Both the position numbers and the translations under genes were made by a program. 64,000 bases of DNA from Ursus arctos. Lineage: Eukaryota > Chordata > Mammalia > Carnivora > Ursidae. The stretch is from NCBI RefSeq assembly GCF_023065955.2, contig NW_026623078.1:9868199-9932198 (forward strand), given 5' to 3'. Every line of letters begins with the position of its first letter. The stretch's first letter is position 1. Shown piece by piece: positions 20,380-33,679 of this stretch. The notes below the pieces were generated by a model. That model was not told the DNA's origin. It searched no databases and saw only the letters and a list, made by a program, of their open reading frames with translations.

Positions 20380-20615
20380 AAAAAATGTTTATATCCAGAT
20401 CATGTTCCATACTCTAATTATGATCTTACTTGACCCTTATGCCCACTATTAAGAAGGTCCATTTTTATGACAATTTTACAGATTAGGAAGTTGAGGGGCA
20501 AAGGCCTTAAGCAAGGCTTAATTGCACAGCTATCAAGAGGCAGAGCTGGCAACTGAGCTGAAACAGTATGACTCCAATTTCTTTGTTCTAACTCGTTGCA
20601 CTATATATTACTGTT
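20380..20615 (+). repeat. MIR element
   Basis: The collinear landmarks are 'cctta...actattaagaaggtcc', 'caattttacagattaggaag', 'tgagg', 'aattgcacagctatcaagagg', 'cagagctgg' and 'tatgactcc', ending near 'cgttgcactata'. This is the MIR order in sense orientation with heavy divergence. Confidence 0.8.
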
Positions 20616-20930
20616 TTTTGGTTCTATCTGTTAAAAATAAATAAAACATTCAAAGGGCATAAAATGAGAAGGACTATGTTAGGATTAAAGAAACATCAGA
20701 AATAGAATGATATAATTTTAGCATTATATGCAAAATTATTGTTTTATATGCTGTACATTTAAGACAGTCTTTTGCATTAAACATATGTTACAGAAATATG
20801 ATTCTGTTGAATTACTGTCACAAATGTTGCACTTCAAATCCTTGTAGATTTTCTCTACATAAATATGTCTAGAAATAAACTCTTACATTAGAAACTATAT
20901 TGTATAATAGATAATTTTTTAAACTAGCTT

Positions 20931-22413
20931 TATTGAGATATAATTGAAATGTAATATTGTGTAAGTTTAAGGTGTACAGTGGGATGATTAGATGTATATA
21001 TATAGGAAAATAATTATGACAGTAAAGTTAGTTAACACATTCATCCCCACACATAATTAATTTCTTTTGTGTATGTGTGTGGTGAAAACATTTAAGATCT
21101 ACTCCTTTAGTGAATTTCAAGTATATAATACAGTATTGTTACCTATAGCATTAACTATGTAATGCTGTTCATTAGATCCCCAGAACTTATCCATCGTCTC
21201 ACGGGAAGTTTGTACCCTTTGACCAACATTTCCCCATTTGCTCACCCCTTACCTCCTGGCAACCATCTTCATTCTGCTTCTCTGAGAGGCTGTTTTTAGA
21301 TTCCACATACAAGCAAGATCATACAGCATTTGTTATTCACTACCTGACTTATTTCACTTACCATAATGCCCTCGAGGTCCATCCATGTTGTCACAAATGA
21401 CAATATTTCCTTCTTTTATATAGCTGAATAATATTCCAGTATATATGTATTGATACATGTCTATTGATAGATACATTGTTTCAATGTCTTGGCTATCATG
21501 ACTAACACTACAATACACATGGGAGTACAGAGATCTCTTCAATACCATGATTTCATTTATTTTGTACATCTACCTAGAAATGGAAATGCTAGATCATATG
21601 ATATTTCTAGTATAAATTTCTTGAGGAAATTCATTCCTGTTTTCTGTAGTGGCTGCACTAATTTACATTCCTATCAACTGTCCCCTTTTCTCCCTTATCT
21701 TCAGCAACACTTGTTATCTCTCGTCTTCTTAATGATAGCCATTCTAACAGTGTGAGGTGATATCTTGTGGTGGTTGTGATTTGTATTCCCTGATGATTAG
21801 TGATGTTGAGAATCCTTTCATGTACCTGTAGTTCATTTATATGTTTTCTTTGGAAAAATGTCTATGAAGGTACTCTGCCCATTTTTTAATCACATTATTT
21901 GATTTTATGCTATTGAGTTGTAAGATTGCCTATATATTTTGGATATTAACTCCTGATTTCATGTCTGGTTTGCAAATATTTTTCCCCACTCTGTATGTTG
22001 CCTCATTGTTTCTTTTGCTATGCAGAAACTATTTGGTTTGATATAGTACGACTTGTTTATTTTTACTTTTGTCGCTTTTACTTTTGTTGTCACATCCAAA
22101 AAGTGTAGCCAAAACCAAGGTCAAGGAGCTTTTTCTCTGTTCTCTTCTAGTTTTACAGTTGCAGGTCTTACGTTTAAGTCTTTTATCCATTTCAAGTTAA
22201 TTTTTGTGAGTGCTGTAAGATAGGGGTCCAATTTGGGGGCTCCTGGGTGGCTCAATCTGTTAAGTGTTTGACTCTTGATTTTGGCTCAGGTCATGATCTC
22301 CAGGTCGTGAGATAGAGCCACACATTGGGCCCTGCACTCAGCATGGAGTCTATTTGATTTTTCTCTCTTTACCTCTCTCTCTGCCCTTCCTCCTGCTCTG
22401 TCCCTCTCTCAAA

Positions 22414-22455
<42 letters not shown>

Positions 22456-24050
22456 TTTTATAAAAGAAATATAGAGGTCCAATTTCATTCTTTTGCATGT
22501 GGTTTTCTAGTTTTCCCAACACCATTCACTGAAGAGACTATCTTTTCCCCATTGAGTGTTTTTGGCTCCCACATCAAATACTTGTTGACTGTGTATAACT
22601 GGCTTTATTTCAGGGTTATGAATTCTGTAGCTTGGTCTATATGTTAGTTTTTATGCTAGCACTATATTATTCTGCTTACTATAGTTTTGTAATACAGTTT
22701 TAACAGGGAGTGTGGTGCCTCCAGCTTTGTTCTTCTTTCTCAAGATTGCTTTGGCTATTTGGGATCTCATGTTTCCATACAAATTTTAGGATAGTTCTTT
22801 TCTATTTCTATGAGAAATACCATTGCAATTTTGATAAGAATTCCACTGAATCTGTAAATTGATTAGTAACATTAATTCTTCCAGTCTATGGATTTGGGCA
22901 TTTTTCCATCTTTTGTGATTTTTTCAATTTCTTTCATTCATGTCTTATAGCTCCCAGTGTACGGATCTTTCTCATCTTGGTTAAATTTATTCCTAAGTAC
23001 TTTATTCTTTTTGATACCATTGTAAATGAAATTGTTTCCCTTATTTTTCTTTCGGATATTTCATTATTAATGTTTAGAAATGCAACTGATTTTATATGTC
23101 GGTCTTATATCCTGTCACATTACTGAATTCATTTATTATTTCTAACAGCTTTGTTGTAGTCTTTAAGATTTTCCTTTTATAAAATCATGTAATCTGAAAA
23201 CAGACAATTTTATCTTTTCCTTTCTGACTCGTATGCTTTTTATTTCTTTTTCTTACCTAATTGCTCTGGCTAGGACTTCTCGTATTATGTTGAATAGGAA
23301 TAAAGAGAATAAGTACCCATGTCTTCTTCCTGATTTTAGAGTAAATACTTTCAAACTTTTGTTGAATATGATTTCAGCTGTGGATTTGTCATATATGGCC
23401 CTTATTATGTTGAGATACACTCCTACTATATTCAATATATTGAGCATTTTTATCATAAAAAGATGTTGAATTTTGTCAAAAACTCTTTACATCTATTGAG
23501 AAGATTATGATTATCATTTATTCTATTAACGTGGTGTGTCGTATACATTGATTTGCATATTTGAACCATCTTTTCATCCTGGCAGAGATAAATTCCATTG
23601 ATCATGGTATATAATTCTTTTAATGTGCTATCGAATTTGGTTTGCTGAGAGTTTGTTGAGACATTTGTACCTATATTAATCAGGGATACTGGCCTGTAGT
23701 TTTCTTTTCTTGTAGTGTCCTTCGCTGGTTTGGTATTATGGTATGCTGACCACATAAAATAATTCTGAGGGTGTTCCCTTCTATTTTTGGAAGAGTTTGG
23801 AAAAGATTGAAATTAATTCTTCTTTAAACATTTGGCAGATTTCACTAGTGAAACTATTTGGTCCTGGGCTTTTCTGTGTTGGGAAGTTTCTGATTACTGG
23901 CTCTATCTCCATTGTCATTATTATTCTGTTCAGACTTTCTATTTTTTCATGATTCAGTCTTTGTAGGTTGTACTAGTAATGTATCTATTTTCATCTAGGT
24001 TGTCCAATTGTGCATGAGAATAATAAACTCTTATGGTCCTTTGTCACTAT
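20931..24050 (-). mobile_element. Old L1, minus strand, 3' half
   Basis: On the plus strand it starts with T-rich sequence and L1 3'UTR in antisense ('agctttattgagatataattg', 'gtaagtttaaggtgtacag'). ORF2 follows in reverse, including fragments at 23253-23456 (residues like [19 protein letters not shown] of the RT domain) and 23453-23755. It has many stops and indels. The 5' boundary near 24050 is uncertain. A CanSINE is nested at 22235-22471. Confidence 0.85.
22221..22485 (+). mobile_element. CanSINE nested in old L1, with long (AAAT)n tail
   Basis: The head is 'ggggctcctgggtggctcaa'. A CT-rich right half ends in about eleven AAAT units (22410-22452). The flanks TAGGGGTCCAATTT (22221-22234) and TAGAGGTCCAATTT (22472-22485) are 14-bp duplications of L1 sequence with one difference. 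Confidence 0.93.
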
Positions 24051-25369
24051 ATAAATGAAGATTATGCAGAAACTAAAATCACTTTTTCTTCTTTTTATTT
24101 CATCTATTTCTGGTCTAGAAAAGGTTAAAATGACATCTTAAAAACCTAGTCAGTTGAAAATATTGGTGGTAGAGCCATCATATATTTTTCATACATGAAA
24201 ATATTTTTGAAAATAAAGGGAGGCATCACTGACAATTGCATCAAGACATTTGTTATAAACTGCAGCAGACCAGGATCAGATCACTAATTGTAGGCTAAAT
24301 GTTTGTTTCATTAGTAGATGATAAATAAAAGCAGAACAGGAGACAAAGCACAGTTCTTAAATCTTGGGCTCTCTCTGCATTAGATTGATCTTTCTTTCTT
24401 CTTTCTTTCTTCTTCTTCTTCCCCCCCCCTCCCCAAGCTGGTTATATCAGGATAGAAATCTTTCAGATTGTTGATAGCCATTACCCAGGAATGACTGACT
24501 TTTCTGGATGTTGGTTCTATACTACGTTACTAGAAAAAGGACATGTACTTTTGAGATGAGCTCATAGTCTTTTTTACTGTCAGTTACAGTCAAGGGCCAA
24601 AGGAACTGCATCTAAAGATGTATTACTTCACTTTCTTTCAACTCACCATGCATGAAGTACTGCTGTTTACAGCAGCCCCAATTTTATCATCTGTATCCCA
24701 TCAGCAACACACCCACAGTTGAGTGTCCTCAAACTAAAGTAGCATAACATCATCTCTGAGCATTAGCTACAGAGGAGACATTGTAGAAGTAAGACCCCTT
24801 CCTTAGTCATCTCTTCCAAAGACTTATAACTGGTAAAGCTGTTGTCTCTAAAATTCCTGGAAAACATAAATATCAAGCTCCATTTCCCTTAAATGCTGCA
24901 TAGCAGTGGTGCTAATAGAAAATCTCATGTAAATTCTAGTCACTGAAAAACACATTTTATCATTTCTTAACAAATTTTATTCTCTTCTTAAGATTCTTAC
25001 TGAAATTTACTGAATGACCTTTTGTAATTTCAGAGATCTTATTTGAGGCAGTCATTGTTCAACATATTCTTTCTCTAAAATAAAGGAAACAGTTTTCGAG
25101 TTTTGTTTTTTAACTACTGTGTAGCTTACTCCATGCATAACATGGCCTTAGGAAATAACTTGCATTTGTCTCAAATGTCAGTGTTTAGTGAGAAAATATA
25201 ATTTAGAAACTTATACTCTACATACTGAATTATAGTGCATGATGATACAGTTTGCTGGTTTTGAACTAAAGAAAAGTATTTCTCTCCTTATCTCTTTATT
25301 TCTCACACAAACAGGTATATAAACACATATATAAAAAATTAATGCATTAGTGAAAGAATAGATACAATG
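24051..25369. other. Unique DNA with a (TTTC)n/C-run microsatellite
   Basis: A TTTCTTTC/TTC tract followed by C9 lies at about 24390-24430. The rest shows no recognisable gene or repeat. Confidence 0.5.
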
Positions 25370-25904
25370 CTTGACAAAATAGAAGAGACTCAGATATAGA
25401 CCAAAAGATATATAGTCAACTAATTTTTGAACAAACACAAAAGCAATTCAATGAAGAAAAGATAATCTTTTCAACAGTGTTAAACAATTGTGCATCCATA
25501 TGCACAAAAATAAAACTAGATCCAGACTTTACATCTTATAAAAAAATTAACTCAAAATGGATTTTAGATTTAAATGTAAAATGCAAAACCCCTTATAACT
25601 CAGAATAAACTCAAGACAGTTTTGGATTTGGCAATGAATTTCTAACTAGAACACTAAAAGCCTAGTCCATAAAAGAAAAAAAAACTTTTTAAAATTTTTA
25701 TCAAAGTTAAAACTTTTGCCCTGTAAAAGTCGCTGTTACTAGACAGAAAAGACCAGTCACTTACTGAGAGGAAATATTAGCAGATTACATATCAAGTAAA
25801 GGACATCATCCAAAATATAATAAGAACAGTTAAAATACAACAATAAGAAAATTAAAAATTCAATTAACAAAATAGGTGAAAGATCTGAAAGTCTACCTAC
25901 CAAT

Positions 25905-25965
25905 GAAGATAGATAGATTAGATAGGTGATAAATGGATAGGTAAATAGATGATAGATAGAGAGCA
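25905..25965 (+). repeat. Degenerate (GATA)n microsatellite
   Basis: Interrupted GATA/TAGATA units inside the old L1 sequence. Confidence 0.75.
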
Positions 25966-26391
25966 AATAAGCATATAGAAAGATGCTTCATATAATTTGT
26001 CATTAGGAAAATGCAAATTAAAACAGTTTCGAGATGCCACTACAAACTGTAAAAACAATTAAGTTTAAAAACACACAATACTAATTGCTGGTGAGGATAT
26101 GGAAAAACAAAAACTCTCATTCATTGCTGTTGGAAATGCAAAATGGTACAGCCACCTTGAAAAACAGTTTTAGAATTTCTTATAAAGTTAAACATTGTTT
26201 TACCCTATACTCCAAAAATGACACAATAGTCCACACTAATGTCCACAATAGTCTGTGCAAAATATTAATAACAGCTTTATTCATAATTATCTTAACTAGA
26301 AGCAACCAATATCTTCTTCAATAAGTGAATGAATAGCAAACTGGTGTCATCCACAAGGACGTTATTACTCACCCAAAAAAAAAAAAGCATT

Positions 26392-26560
26392 TTTAAAAAA
26401 TATTTTCTTCATTCATGAGAAACACAGAGAGAGAGGCAGAAGCAGTGGGAGATGGAGAAGCAAGGCTCCCTGAGGACATAAGGCTCAGTTCCAGGACATT
26501 GGGATCAGGACCCAAGTGGAAGGCAGATGCACAACTGACTGAGCCACCCAGGTGCCCTGA
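26392..26560 (-). mobile_element. CanSINE, antisense, older type
   Basis: On the plus strand it runs 'gagaaacacagagagagaggc', 'gatggagaagcaaggctcc', 'tcaggacccaagtgg' and ends 'gactgagccacccaggtgcc'. It is nested in the old L1 between ORF2 and 3'UTR. It is diverged, so older than the copies with perfect duplications. Confidence 0.88.
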
Positions 26561-28012
26561 AAAATGACCTATTGAGCCACAGAAAAACATAAAAGAATCT
26601 TAAATGATTATTGATAAGTGGGGAAAAATCTGAGAAGTTTTATTTTTATTTGTGTGGTGTTACAGAAAAAGCAAAGCAATAGAGATTAAAAATAAGTCAG
26701 TGGTTACCATTGGTTTATAAATAAATAAAGCACAGATTTTTTTTTTTAGGGTCATTAAGGAATACGATGTAATGATATTGCAATGGTGTGTACATGAGTC
26801 CATGAATTTCACAAAATCCATAAAATTTTACAGATAGCAGTGACCTTTAATGTACAGGAATTTTAAAAATCAAGTAGTTCAAATGATCCCAGAATGGAGT
26901 ACAGACTGTGAAAAAGAATCTAACTCTATTACAAATGTATGACATAATTTCTCTGAAGGGGTTGGGAAAAAAGACTGGTGCTGACTTAAGTGACTTTGGA
27001 AATTACTGGAAACTCTAAGGCCAAAGACAAAAGGATCTATATATAAGCATTGTATTCTAGTTGAAAAAGTTGTTTTTTACCGGGATATGTTGCAAAACTC
27101 AAAACTTCTGTATATGCACACTGAGATTGAACGCACAAATAAGTGCATGTTGATAGTGGTGGCCGGTAGTGACAGAAAGTAAGAAAGCGCTTAAAGAAAT
27201 AAAACTAAGCAAAACAAAAGCATACAATGATAGGGATGTGTCAAGAAGACCTAGGAGCCGACAGAGAGAGTTCCCTATGGACAATGCTGGAATAATTTGA
27301 GCAAGAAAGTAAATAATATTATATTAGAATATGACCCAAATTATAAAATAAATATCCATGAGTACATACTGATACAAACAATTGATTGAAGAAATAAATA
27401 AATGGGAGAGATGAGACGTATATCTGGTATAGAACATTTCCAAATAACTATTGTTGATTCTAACCCCTCAAGGACAGCACTTCTCTTCACCCCTTAAATG
27501 GGAGTGGTTTTTATGACTTCCTTCCAAAGAGTACAGTATGGAAAAGAGGAAGAAAATATTGATTTTACAGAAGACAAACCTGACATACTTACTTAAGCCA
27601 GGTGGTCAAAGTTAACATCAAGAGTGAGAAGTCATATTGATAGCACCTGTCTTACATTTAATGTGATGAAATGACACTTTACTTTTGTGCCCTCCATCCA
27701 AAAATCCATAAGCTTCATCTAAACTTGAGAAAAACAGCAGACAAACCCAAACTGGGAAACAGTCTACAAAATATCTGACCTGTATTCCTCAAAGCCATCA
27801 AGGACGTAGAAAACAAGAAAAGTCTGGGTAACTGTCACAGCCAAGAGGAACCTAAAGAGACCTGGTGAATAAATGTAATATGGCATCTTAGATGGGCAGC
27901 TAGAATATAAAAAAAGACTAGATAAAAACAAGGATGTTTAAATAAGGCATAGACTTTAGCTGTTAGTAATGTAGTTCCTTTTTTTGAGACAAATATACCA
28001 TTAGTAATACAA

Positions 28013-28242
28013 ATATTAACAATTGAGGGGCTCCTGGATGGTTCCATTGGTTAAGCATCCAGCTCTTGATTTCAGCTCAGGTCATGATCTCAGGGTTGAG
28101 TCCTACGTCAGAATCAGTGCTCAGCACGGAGTCTGCTTGAGATTCTCTCCCCTCTCCCTCTGCCCATCCTCCTGCTCATGTCTAAATAAATAATAAATAA
28201 ATAAAGAATAAATAAAATCTTTAAAAAATATATTAACAATTG
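28013..28242 (+). mobile_element. CanSINE with 13-bp TSD
   Basis: The body at 28026-28229 has head 'gggctcctggatggttcc' and tail 'aaataaataataaataaat' plus AATCTTT. Perfect repeats ATATTAACAATTG lie at 28013-28025 and 28230-28242. It is inserted near the 3' end of the old L1. Confidence 0.94.
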
Positions 28243-28701
28243 TGGAAACTGGGTGTAGGATGCTTGGGAGCACTCTGTACTATCCTTGCTACTTCCTATA
28301 AGTCTAAAATTACTTTCAGATGAAAAGAATTATTTTAAAATATATGCACTTATCTTGGAGAAATGCTATGAATAAATTCAAAAGGAAATTGATGGTTTGG
28401 AAAAGTAGTTGGTTTCCTATGCAAAAGGTTGAAGAACTGAAACAGTAATAAATTGATGTGTTTTTATTGTGGTAATACAAAGACTAAGGCGAATGTTAGT
28501 ATGTTCAAGTCCTTATAGAAAGTAATTGAATGATTTTGGTGAGGAGCCCAGATATACCTAAGAAACTCTATTCTTTGAGTGATTTTAATGTTTGGAAAAG
28601 GGGCCAATTTTATTTTTGTTCTCTTAAGAAAAACAAATATTTTTAATTTTTCTAAGGCAATGTCTCAAAATAATTTTCCTATCCCTATACACCTAATACT
28701 T

Positions 28702-28940
28702 TCCTCAATATTTTTTTCTTTTTTTTTTAATTTTTTAAAAGATTTTATTTATTTATTTGACAGAGATAGAGACAGCCAGTGAGAGAGAGAACACAAACAG
28801 GGGGAGTGGGAGAGGAAGAAGCAGGCTCATAGCGGAGGAGCCCGATGTGGGACTCGATCCCAGAACGCTGGGATCACGCCCTGAGCTGAAGGCAGACGCT
28901 TAACCGCTGTGCCACCCAGGCGCACCTCCTCAATATTTTT
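28702..28940 (-). mobile_element. CanSINE, antisense, young type, 14-bp TSD
   Basis: The tail (T-rich, then 'aaaagattttatttattt') starts near 28716. The element then reads 'gacagagatagagacagcc', 'gatcacgccctgagc', 'gcagacgcttaaccgctg' and 'tgccacccaggcgc'. Perfect TCCTCAATATTTTT repeats lie at 28702-28715 and 28927-28940. The body form resembles the young SINEs I associate with bears and seals. Confidence 0.95.
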
Positions 28941-29309
28941 CATGTACCTTCCCTAATAGAAGGCTTCAGAAGTCTTTGTTAATGATAGATTTTTTCTAGA
29001 ATGTTTTGGGGGCCACTACAAAGTGATGGGGATTGATTTAGACTTTTAATATGGTTGCATGATTGCATCTCAGCAAGGAAAATTCTGTACGAAATACAAT
29101 ATTCCCTCTTCCCTTAGCTTCGACAGGGAGTGATCTCAACCTAGAATGCTCCAGTTGACCTATAACTGAAGGTTAGCAAGAGGTTTCCTTTGTTTTCAGT
29201 ATTTAACCAAGCTTCTGTAATTTCTCAGACAGGAAGAAAAACCCAGGCTCAGGTTGAGCTGGAAATACTGAGGATTGGATAACTTTTAAAATTATTTATG
29301 CTAAAATTC
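28941..29309. other. Unique DNA, no gene seen
   Basis: Single-copy-looking sequence with no recognised feature. Confidence 0.4.
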
Positions 29310-29520
29310 TTTCTTTTTTATAATTACTTTTAATTGAGACATTACTGACTTATAACAGTGCATTAACTTTAGGTGTGTAACAGAGAAATTTGATATATGT
29401 ATACATTGCAAAATGATTACAACACATATAACTAACGTCCATCACACGTAGTCACAATTTTTTTCTTGTAATGAGAACTTTTAAGATCTACTCTCTTAGC
29501 AACCATACAATTTTAAGTGA
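29310..29520 (-). mobile_element. Short old L1 3'UTR fragment, antisense
   Basis: T-rich start, then 'ttaattgagacattactgac', 'ttaactttaggtgtgtaac' and 'tattgcaaaatgattacaac', the same landmarks as the 3' ends at 20931 and 48712. It is 5'-truncated after about 200 bp. Confidence 0.75.
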
Positions 29521-30069
29521 TTAAGAATATCCTTAATTCATTGTCCTACCTCATATGACTATTTCATGGTTAGTTCAGGTATTTGCTTACAGTGTGAATT
29601 AGTTCTATGACTTCCTGTTAGATACATTTGCTGGCACACTGAGAACCATTATGAAATCCCAAGCCTACAGATTAATCAATGGTGACAAAGCCTCCATTTA
29701 ACCATTCTAACTTATATTTATTGAGCAAATTCAGGAATCAAAGTGAAGACCCAAGATATGGACTCAAAAATAAACAGTGCAAAATTACTAAATCTAGAAA
29801 AGGATAGACATGTGCAAACACAATAAGGTTTATAAAATAGAGTCATAAGATACTATGTTTGCCTAAGAATAAATATTGCTTCAGAAAACCTCAAAAAAAT
29901 TAAAATGGCAATACCTAATCTGAATTAAAAAAAAAAAAAAGAAACTCATACATTGGAAGTGGAGAAATTTTAAAAACAAAGAAAGAAAAATAGTGTAATA
30001 GAGCAGATAAATGAAGGATAAGTCTGAGACACCTGACATAAAGAAATGCACAAGCCATGTCCAGGAGTT
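29521..30069. other. Unique DNA, no gene seen
   Basis: AT-rich sequence with an A run near 29927-29940. No recognisable coding region or repeat. Confidence 0.4.
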
Positions 30070-30655
30070 TGGAATTAGTCAGGGCTGCCCCGACAAAGTG
30101 CCACAGCCTGGGACTGGGTGACTTAAACAACAGAAATATTACTTTTCACAGTTTGGGAGATTAAAAGTCTGAGATCGAGGTGTTGGGGGAATTGGTTTCT
30201 TCTGAGTCCTCTCTCTTTGGCTTGTTCAGGCAATTTTCTCACTGTGGCTGCACATGGTCCTCCCCCTGTGTATGTCTGTGTCTTAATCTCCCTATAAGGA
30301 CAATTGTATTGGATTAGGGCACACCCTAATGACCCCATTTTATGTTTTCAACATCCCTACCTCCAAATACAGTCACATTCTGAGGTACTTGGGGTTGCTA
30401 TTCAACATATGACTTAATTTTTAAGATTTTATTTATTTGCTTGAGAGAGAATGAGAGAGAGAAACACAGAAGGAGAGGGAGAAGCAAACTCCCCACTGAG
30501 CAGAGAGCCCAATGTGGGGCTGGATCCCAGGACTCCAAGATCATGACCCTCTGAGCTAAAGACAGACACTTAACCAACTGAGCCACCCAAGTGCCCTTAT
30601 TCAACATATGAACTTTGGGGTGGGGTAAAAATTCGGCCCCAAACAGCCTAGAATA
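30070..30655 (-). mobile_element. Ancient MaLR/ERVL-type solitary LTR (tentative), antisense
   Basis: Landmarks are 'cagggctgccccgacaaagtg', 'gactgggtgacttaaacaac', 'tctccctataaggacaattg', 'ggattagggcacaccctaatg', 'ccaaatacagtcacattctg' and, after a nested SINE, 'catatgaactttggggtgggg'. In memory these belong, in this orientation, to the antisense strand of MLT-class LTRs. No internal retroviral region is seen, so at most a solitary LTR; the subfamily is uncertain. Confidence 0.6.
30400..30611 (-). mobile_element. CanSINE, antisense, 13-bp TSD, in the LTR
   Basis: The body at 30413-30598 runs 'taagattttatttatttgc', purine-rich segment, 'gatcatgaccctctgagc' and 'ccaactgagccacccaag'. Perfect repeats ATTCAACATATGA lie at 30400-30412 and 30599-30611. 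Confidence 0.95.
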
Positions 30656-32589
30656 GAATTAGGGAGGAAATGAAAGTTCCATGAAGGGATCTGCAACTCA
30701 GAACATACAACCCCATCATGGTAGGGAGGATGAAACTGAGGTCAGGAAACATGGTATGCTAGCACAGTGATTGAGGCAAAAACGAAGTAAACAGCCAGGA
30801 ACTAAGACTGCTAGGCAGGGATAATTTGAGACTCATTTTAATAGTTAATTATTATGTCATGATAATTCATTAGATGTGGAGAAGGGTTTAAGGTGGTAGC
30901 CTTTAAAGGAATCACTAAGGCTACTGAATGAAAAAAAAAATCTAGAGTGGGAAGATGCAAGGATGCCAGAAGGAAATTGTGTTAAGAAACACTGGCTCTG
31001 ATTCATTAAACATTGACCCTGTACTACCTAATTTTCAGTTTAATTAGAACTCTCAGATATTATATGCCTTTATTTGTGTGAGTGTCAGTTCCTTTGCGTG
31101 GTAGTCTGAAACCCAACTGAAGATGAAGCTTCTCATGATTTAATAGCTTTGTTTTGGCAAGGAAGCTTTTTATGATAATTTGCATGACATCTTATGAATA
31201 TTTCAGTTGAATAAAAATCAATACAACAGCTGCTATATGATCATCTCAAAGATATTTGGCTATTGTGTCTTAAGGAATTCGGTTTCCCAGGGGTATATGG
31301 AGCTATCATCCAAATGCAAAGTGTTACTTTTGTTATTTCCACCACTACAGGGGATATACTTCCTCTAATTATCCACTACTGGTTACATTTTGATGAGGAA
31401 AAAAAAAGGATGACAGTGTTGTTGAAATCACTTTACACTAAGCCTTTAGCATAGTATAATGTACAATTTATATATCACAAACATAGTCTAGAGATGTATG
31501 CCAGAGTATAGAATTATGAATCTTTGGTTTATAATACAGTCCCTGGTTATTAATTTTCTCCTGTAGTAAATGGTTATTCCATTTCTAGTAATTATACTTT
31601 GAAAAGGAATTTCTCTTTTCTCCAATCTTGAAAATAAGAGTTTACACTTTCATTGTGTCATGATTGACATATTAATAAAATAGCATGAAAGTTTAGGTCC
31701 TGGGTCTATTAGATTAACTACAATGACGATGAAGCAAAATAATCTTTTCCCTCCCCCAAAAGATTGTAATGTACTATTCCAAGAATATATCATTTTCTAA
31801 AGATATTTTAATACCATAACCTTTAGGCATGAGGCATTTAATAATATGCATGCTTGTGAGTGTTGGTGAAAATTTACACCATTTTCAGAAAAAAAGGAGT
31901 TAATTTTCTCACATCTCTTTAGTGTGTAAGCATAAGACTTAAAGGAAAATAATAAAAGAGTTAACAACAACTAAAACAATAAATGATATAAAAATTACTC
32001 TGGCTAACTCTTCTCTCCCCAGAACACAAAAGAAAACCTTGAAAAATAGCATTAAATTCTCCCTCATGAAACAGTGACTTTAATTGTGAAAACAAGACAT
32101 TTGGTTTCCTTATGATAGCATCAATAATATTTAAATTTAACATATATACCTGAACAAAAAACCAATTTTGATTGCTTGGTCACATTAGTTGTCAGAGGCA
32201 AAAGCATGAGTGCTGGATTATATTTTATTAGTTAATATTGAAAGTAAGTATAGTTTATCTGTAAGGTTCTACAGCCACTGATAACAGAGCAAGAGAAAGA
32301 GAGTATGCCAAGGTAATGTAGATGCTCATTCATACTCCAAGCACAGCTCAAAGATGGTATTCTTTGTAAATACTTCCTAACCAGGCCAAAGATCACCACA
32401 CTTTTCCTCTAGCTCTATAGAATTGCAGGCTTTCATATATACATGTGCATTACATTCATACATGTTACAGACTTGGAGATAAATATACTGCTCAGACTGT
32501 TTATAGTAAAGGATGTGCCTTCAGTAATTTTTAATTTTAGCCATAAAAATGGAAAAAAATTAATCAACAAAATCGGGTAGTATGACCAA

Positions 32590-32590
<1 letters not shown>
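30656..32590. other. Unique AT-rich DNA, no gene seen
   Basis: About 1.9 kb. The frame at 31263-31454 (63 codons) has no recognisable motif. No repeat family was recognised with confidence. Confidence 0.45.

Positions 32591-32595
<5 letters not shown>

Positions 32596-32622
<27 letters not shown>
32596..32622 (+). repeat. (TA)n microsatellite
   Basis: About thirteen TA units next to AAATAAATAAATA. Confidence 0.9.
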
Positions 32623-33620
32623 ACTGAATAAATAAATAAATGAAAGAGAAAAATCTCCTATGCAGAATTCCAAATAATTAGTATAAATGTTCCATTTTCA
32701 AGGAGTTAGTGTATAATACCATGTTGGGGGCAGCATAATGACTTTATTCAATAGGAAATGGTGTGGAAAAGAAAGGGTTGAGGAAGAGTGACATCACAGT
32801 GAAGAAAGCTGAAAAAAACCATCTCAGGTGAGCAAAGTCAAAACCAACAGTCACAAGTCATGTTGATAATTGGTACCCTTTATAGAGTATAATGATACTG
32901 GCATTTTACCTCTGTGATCTTCCTCTGAAGAATCTCTAACTTTAGTCTAATCATGAGGGAAAAAAAATCAGACAAATCTCAATGAAGAATAATCTACAAA
33001 ATACCTATCCCATACTCATATAAGCTGTCAATGTCATCAAAAACAAGAAAAGTCTGAAAAAGTGTCACAGTTTAGGGGAGCTGAAGGAGACAAGGAGAAA
33101 TATAATATCTTAGATGAGATCTTGGAGCAGAAAAGTATATTAGGAAAAACTAAGAAAATCTGAAAAAGTATAAACTGGGGTTTTTGTTTTGTTTTGTTTT
33201 GGGGTGTTATTTTAAAAAGATTTTTTAAATTAATTAATTAATTAATTTATTTATTTATTTATTTATGTGAGTGTGAGAGAGACTGAGGGAGAGAGAGAGA
33301 GAGAGCATGAGCTGGGAGGAGGGGCAGAAAGAGACAGAGAAGCAGGATTCCCACTGAGCAGGAAGCCTGGCACAGGAAGCCAAGATCATGACCTGAGCCA
33401 AAGGCAGATGCTTAACTGACTGAGCCACCCAGGCAGCCTTAAAGTGAAGACTTTGTAATAATATATCATATTGATTCATTAGTTGTGACAAATTCACTTT
33501 TGTAATATAAGATATTAATAATAACGGAATTTGGGTGTGGGTATGTGTACAAGTACTTGTGCTATCCTTATAACTTTCTATAAATCTAAAACTATTCTCA
33601 AATTATAAAAATTTTTCTTT
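32610..33620 (+). mobile_element. Second copy of the old L1 3'UTR
   Basis: It is collinear with 27390-28350: 'aagagtgacatcacagtg', 'aagtcatgttgataattgg', 'ttacctctgtgatcttcc', 'acaaatctcaatgaagaat', 'tcatcaaaaacaagaaaag' and an end near 'tctaaaactattctc'. It is split by an antisense SINE. No coding part is attached on its left, so it is 5'-truncated. Confidence 0.72.
33205..33440 (-). mobile_element. CanSINE, antisense
   Basis: An (ATTA/ATTT)n tail at 33225-33266, then a GA-rich segment with a GAGAGA run, 'gatcatgacctgagcc', 'gcagatgcttaactg' and 'actgagccacccaggc'. Target-site duplication not resolved. Confidence 0.9.
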
Positions 33621-33679
33621 AGAAAAGTGATCATTACAAAATAAAAAACGTGTTCATATATAAGGTCACTTGAGAAGTG

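Larger units (their letters stand above)
25370..28350 (+). mobile_element. Old L1M-type element, plus strand, with long 3'UTR
   Basis: The ORF2 C-terminal region is recognisable at 25370-26385 ('acaaaaataaaactagatcc', 'tggtgaggatatggaaaaac', 'ggtacagccaccttgaaaa'). After a nested antisense SINE it continues as a long 3'UTR (26560-28010 and 28243-28350), with 'tgtgatgaaatgacacttta', 'agacaaacccaaactggga' and 'aatatctgacctgtattcc', ending near 'taagtctaaaattac'. The same 3' end recurs at 32610-33620. From memory this is an L1ME-class 3'UTR. All frames are closed. Confidence 0.7.

Noticed and set aside
30070..30655. Possible endogenous retrovirus provirus
   Set aside because: Only an LTR-like segment is recognisable. 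No gag, pol or env-like sequence or second LTR lies nearby.
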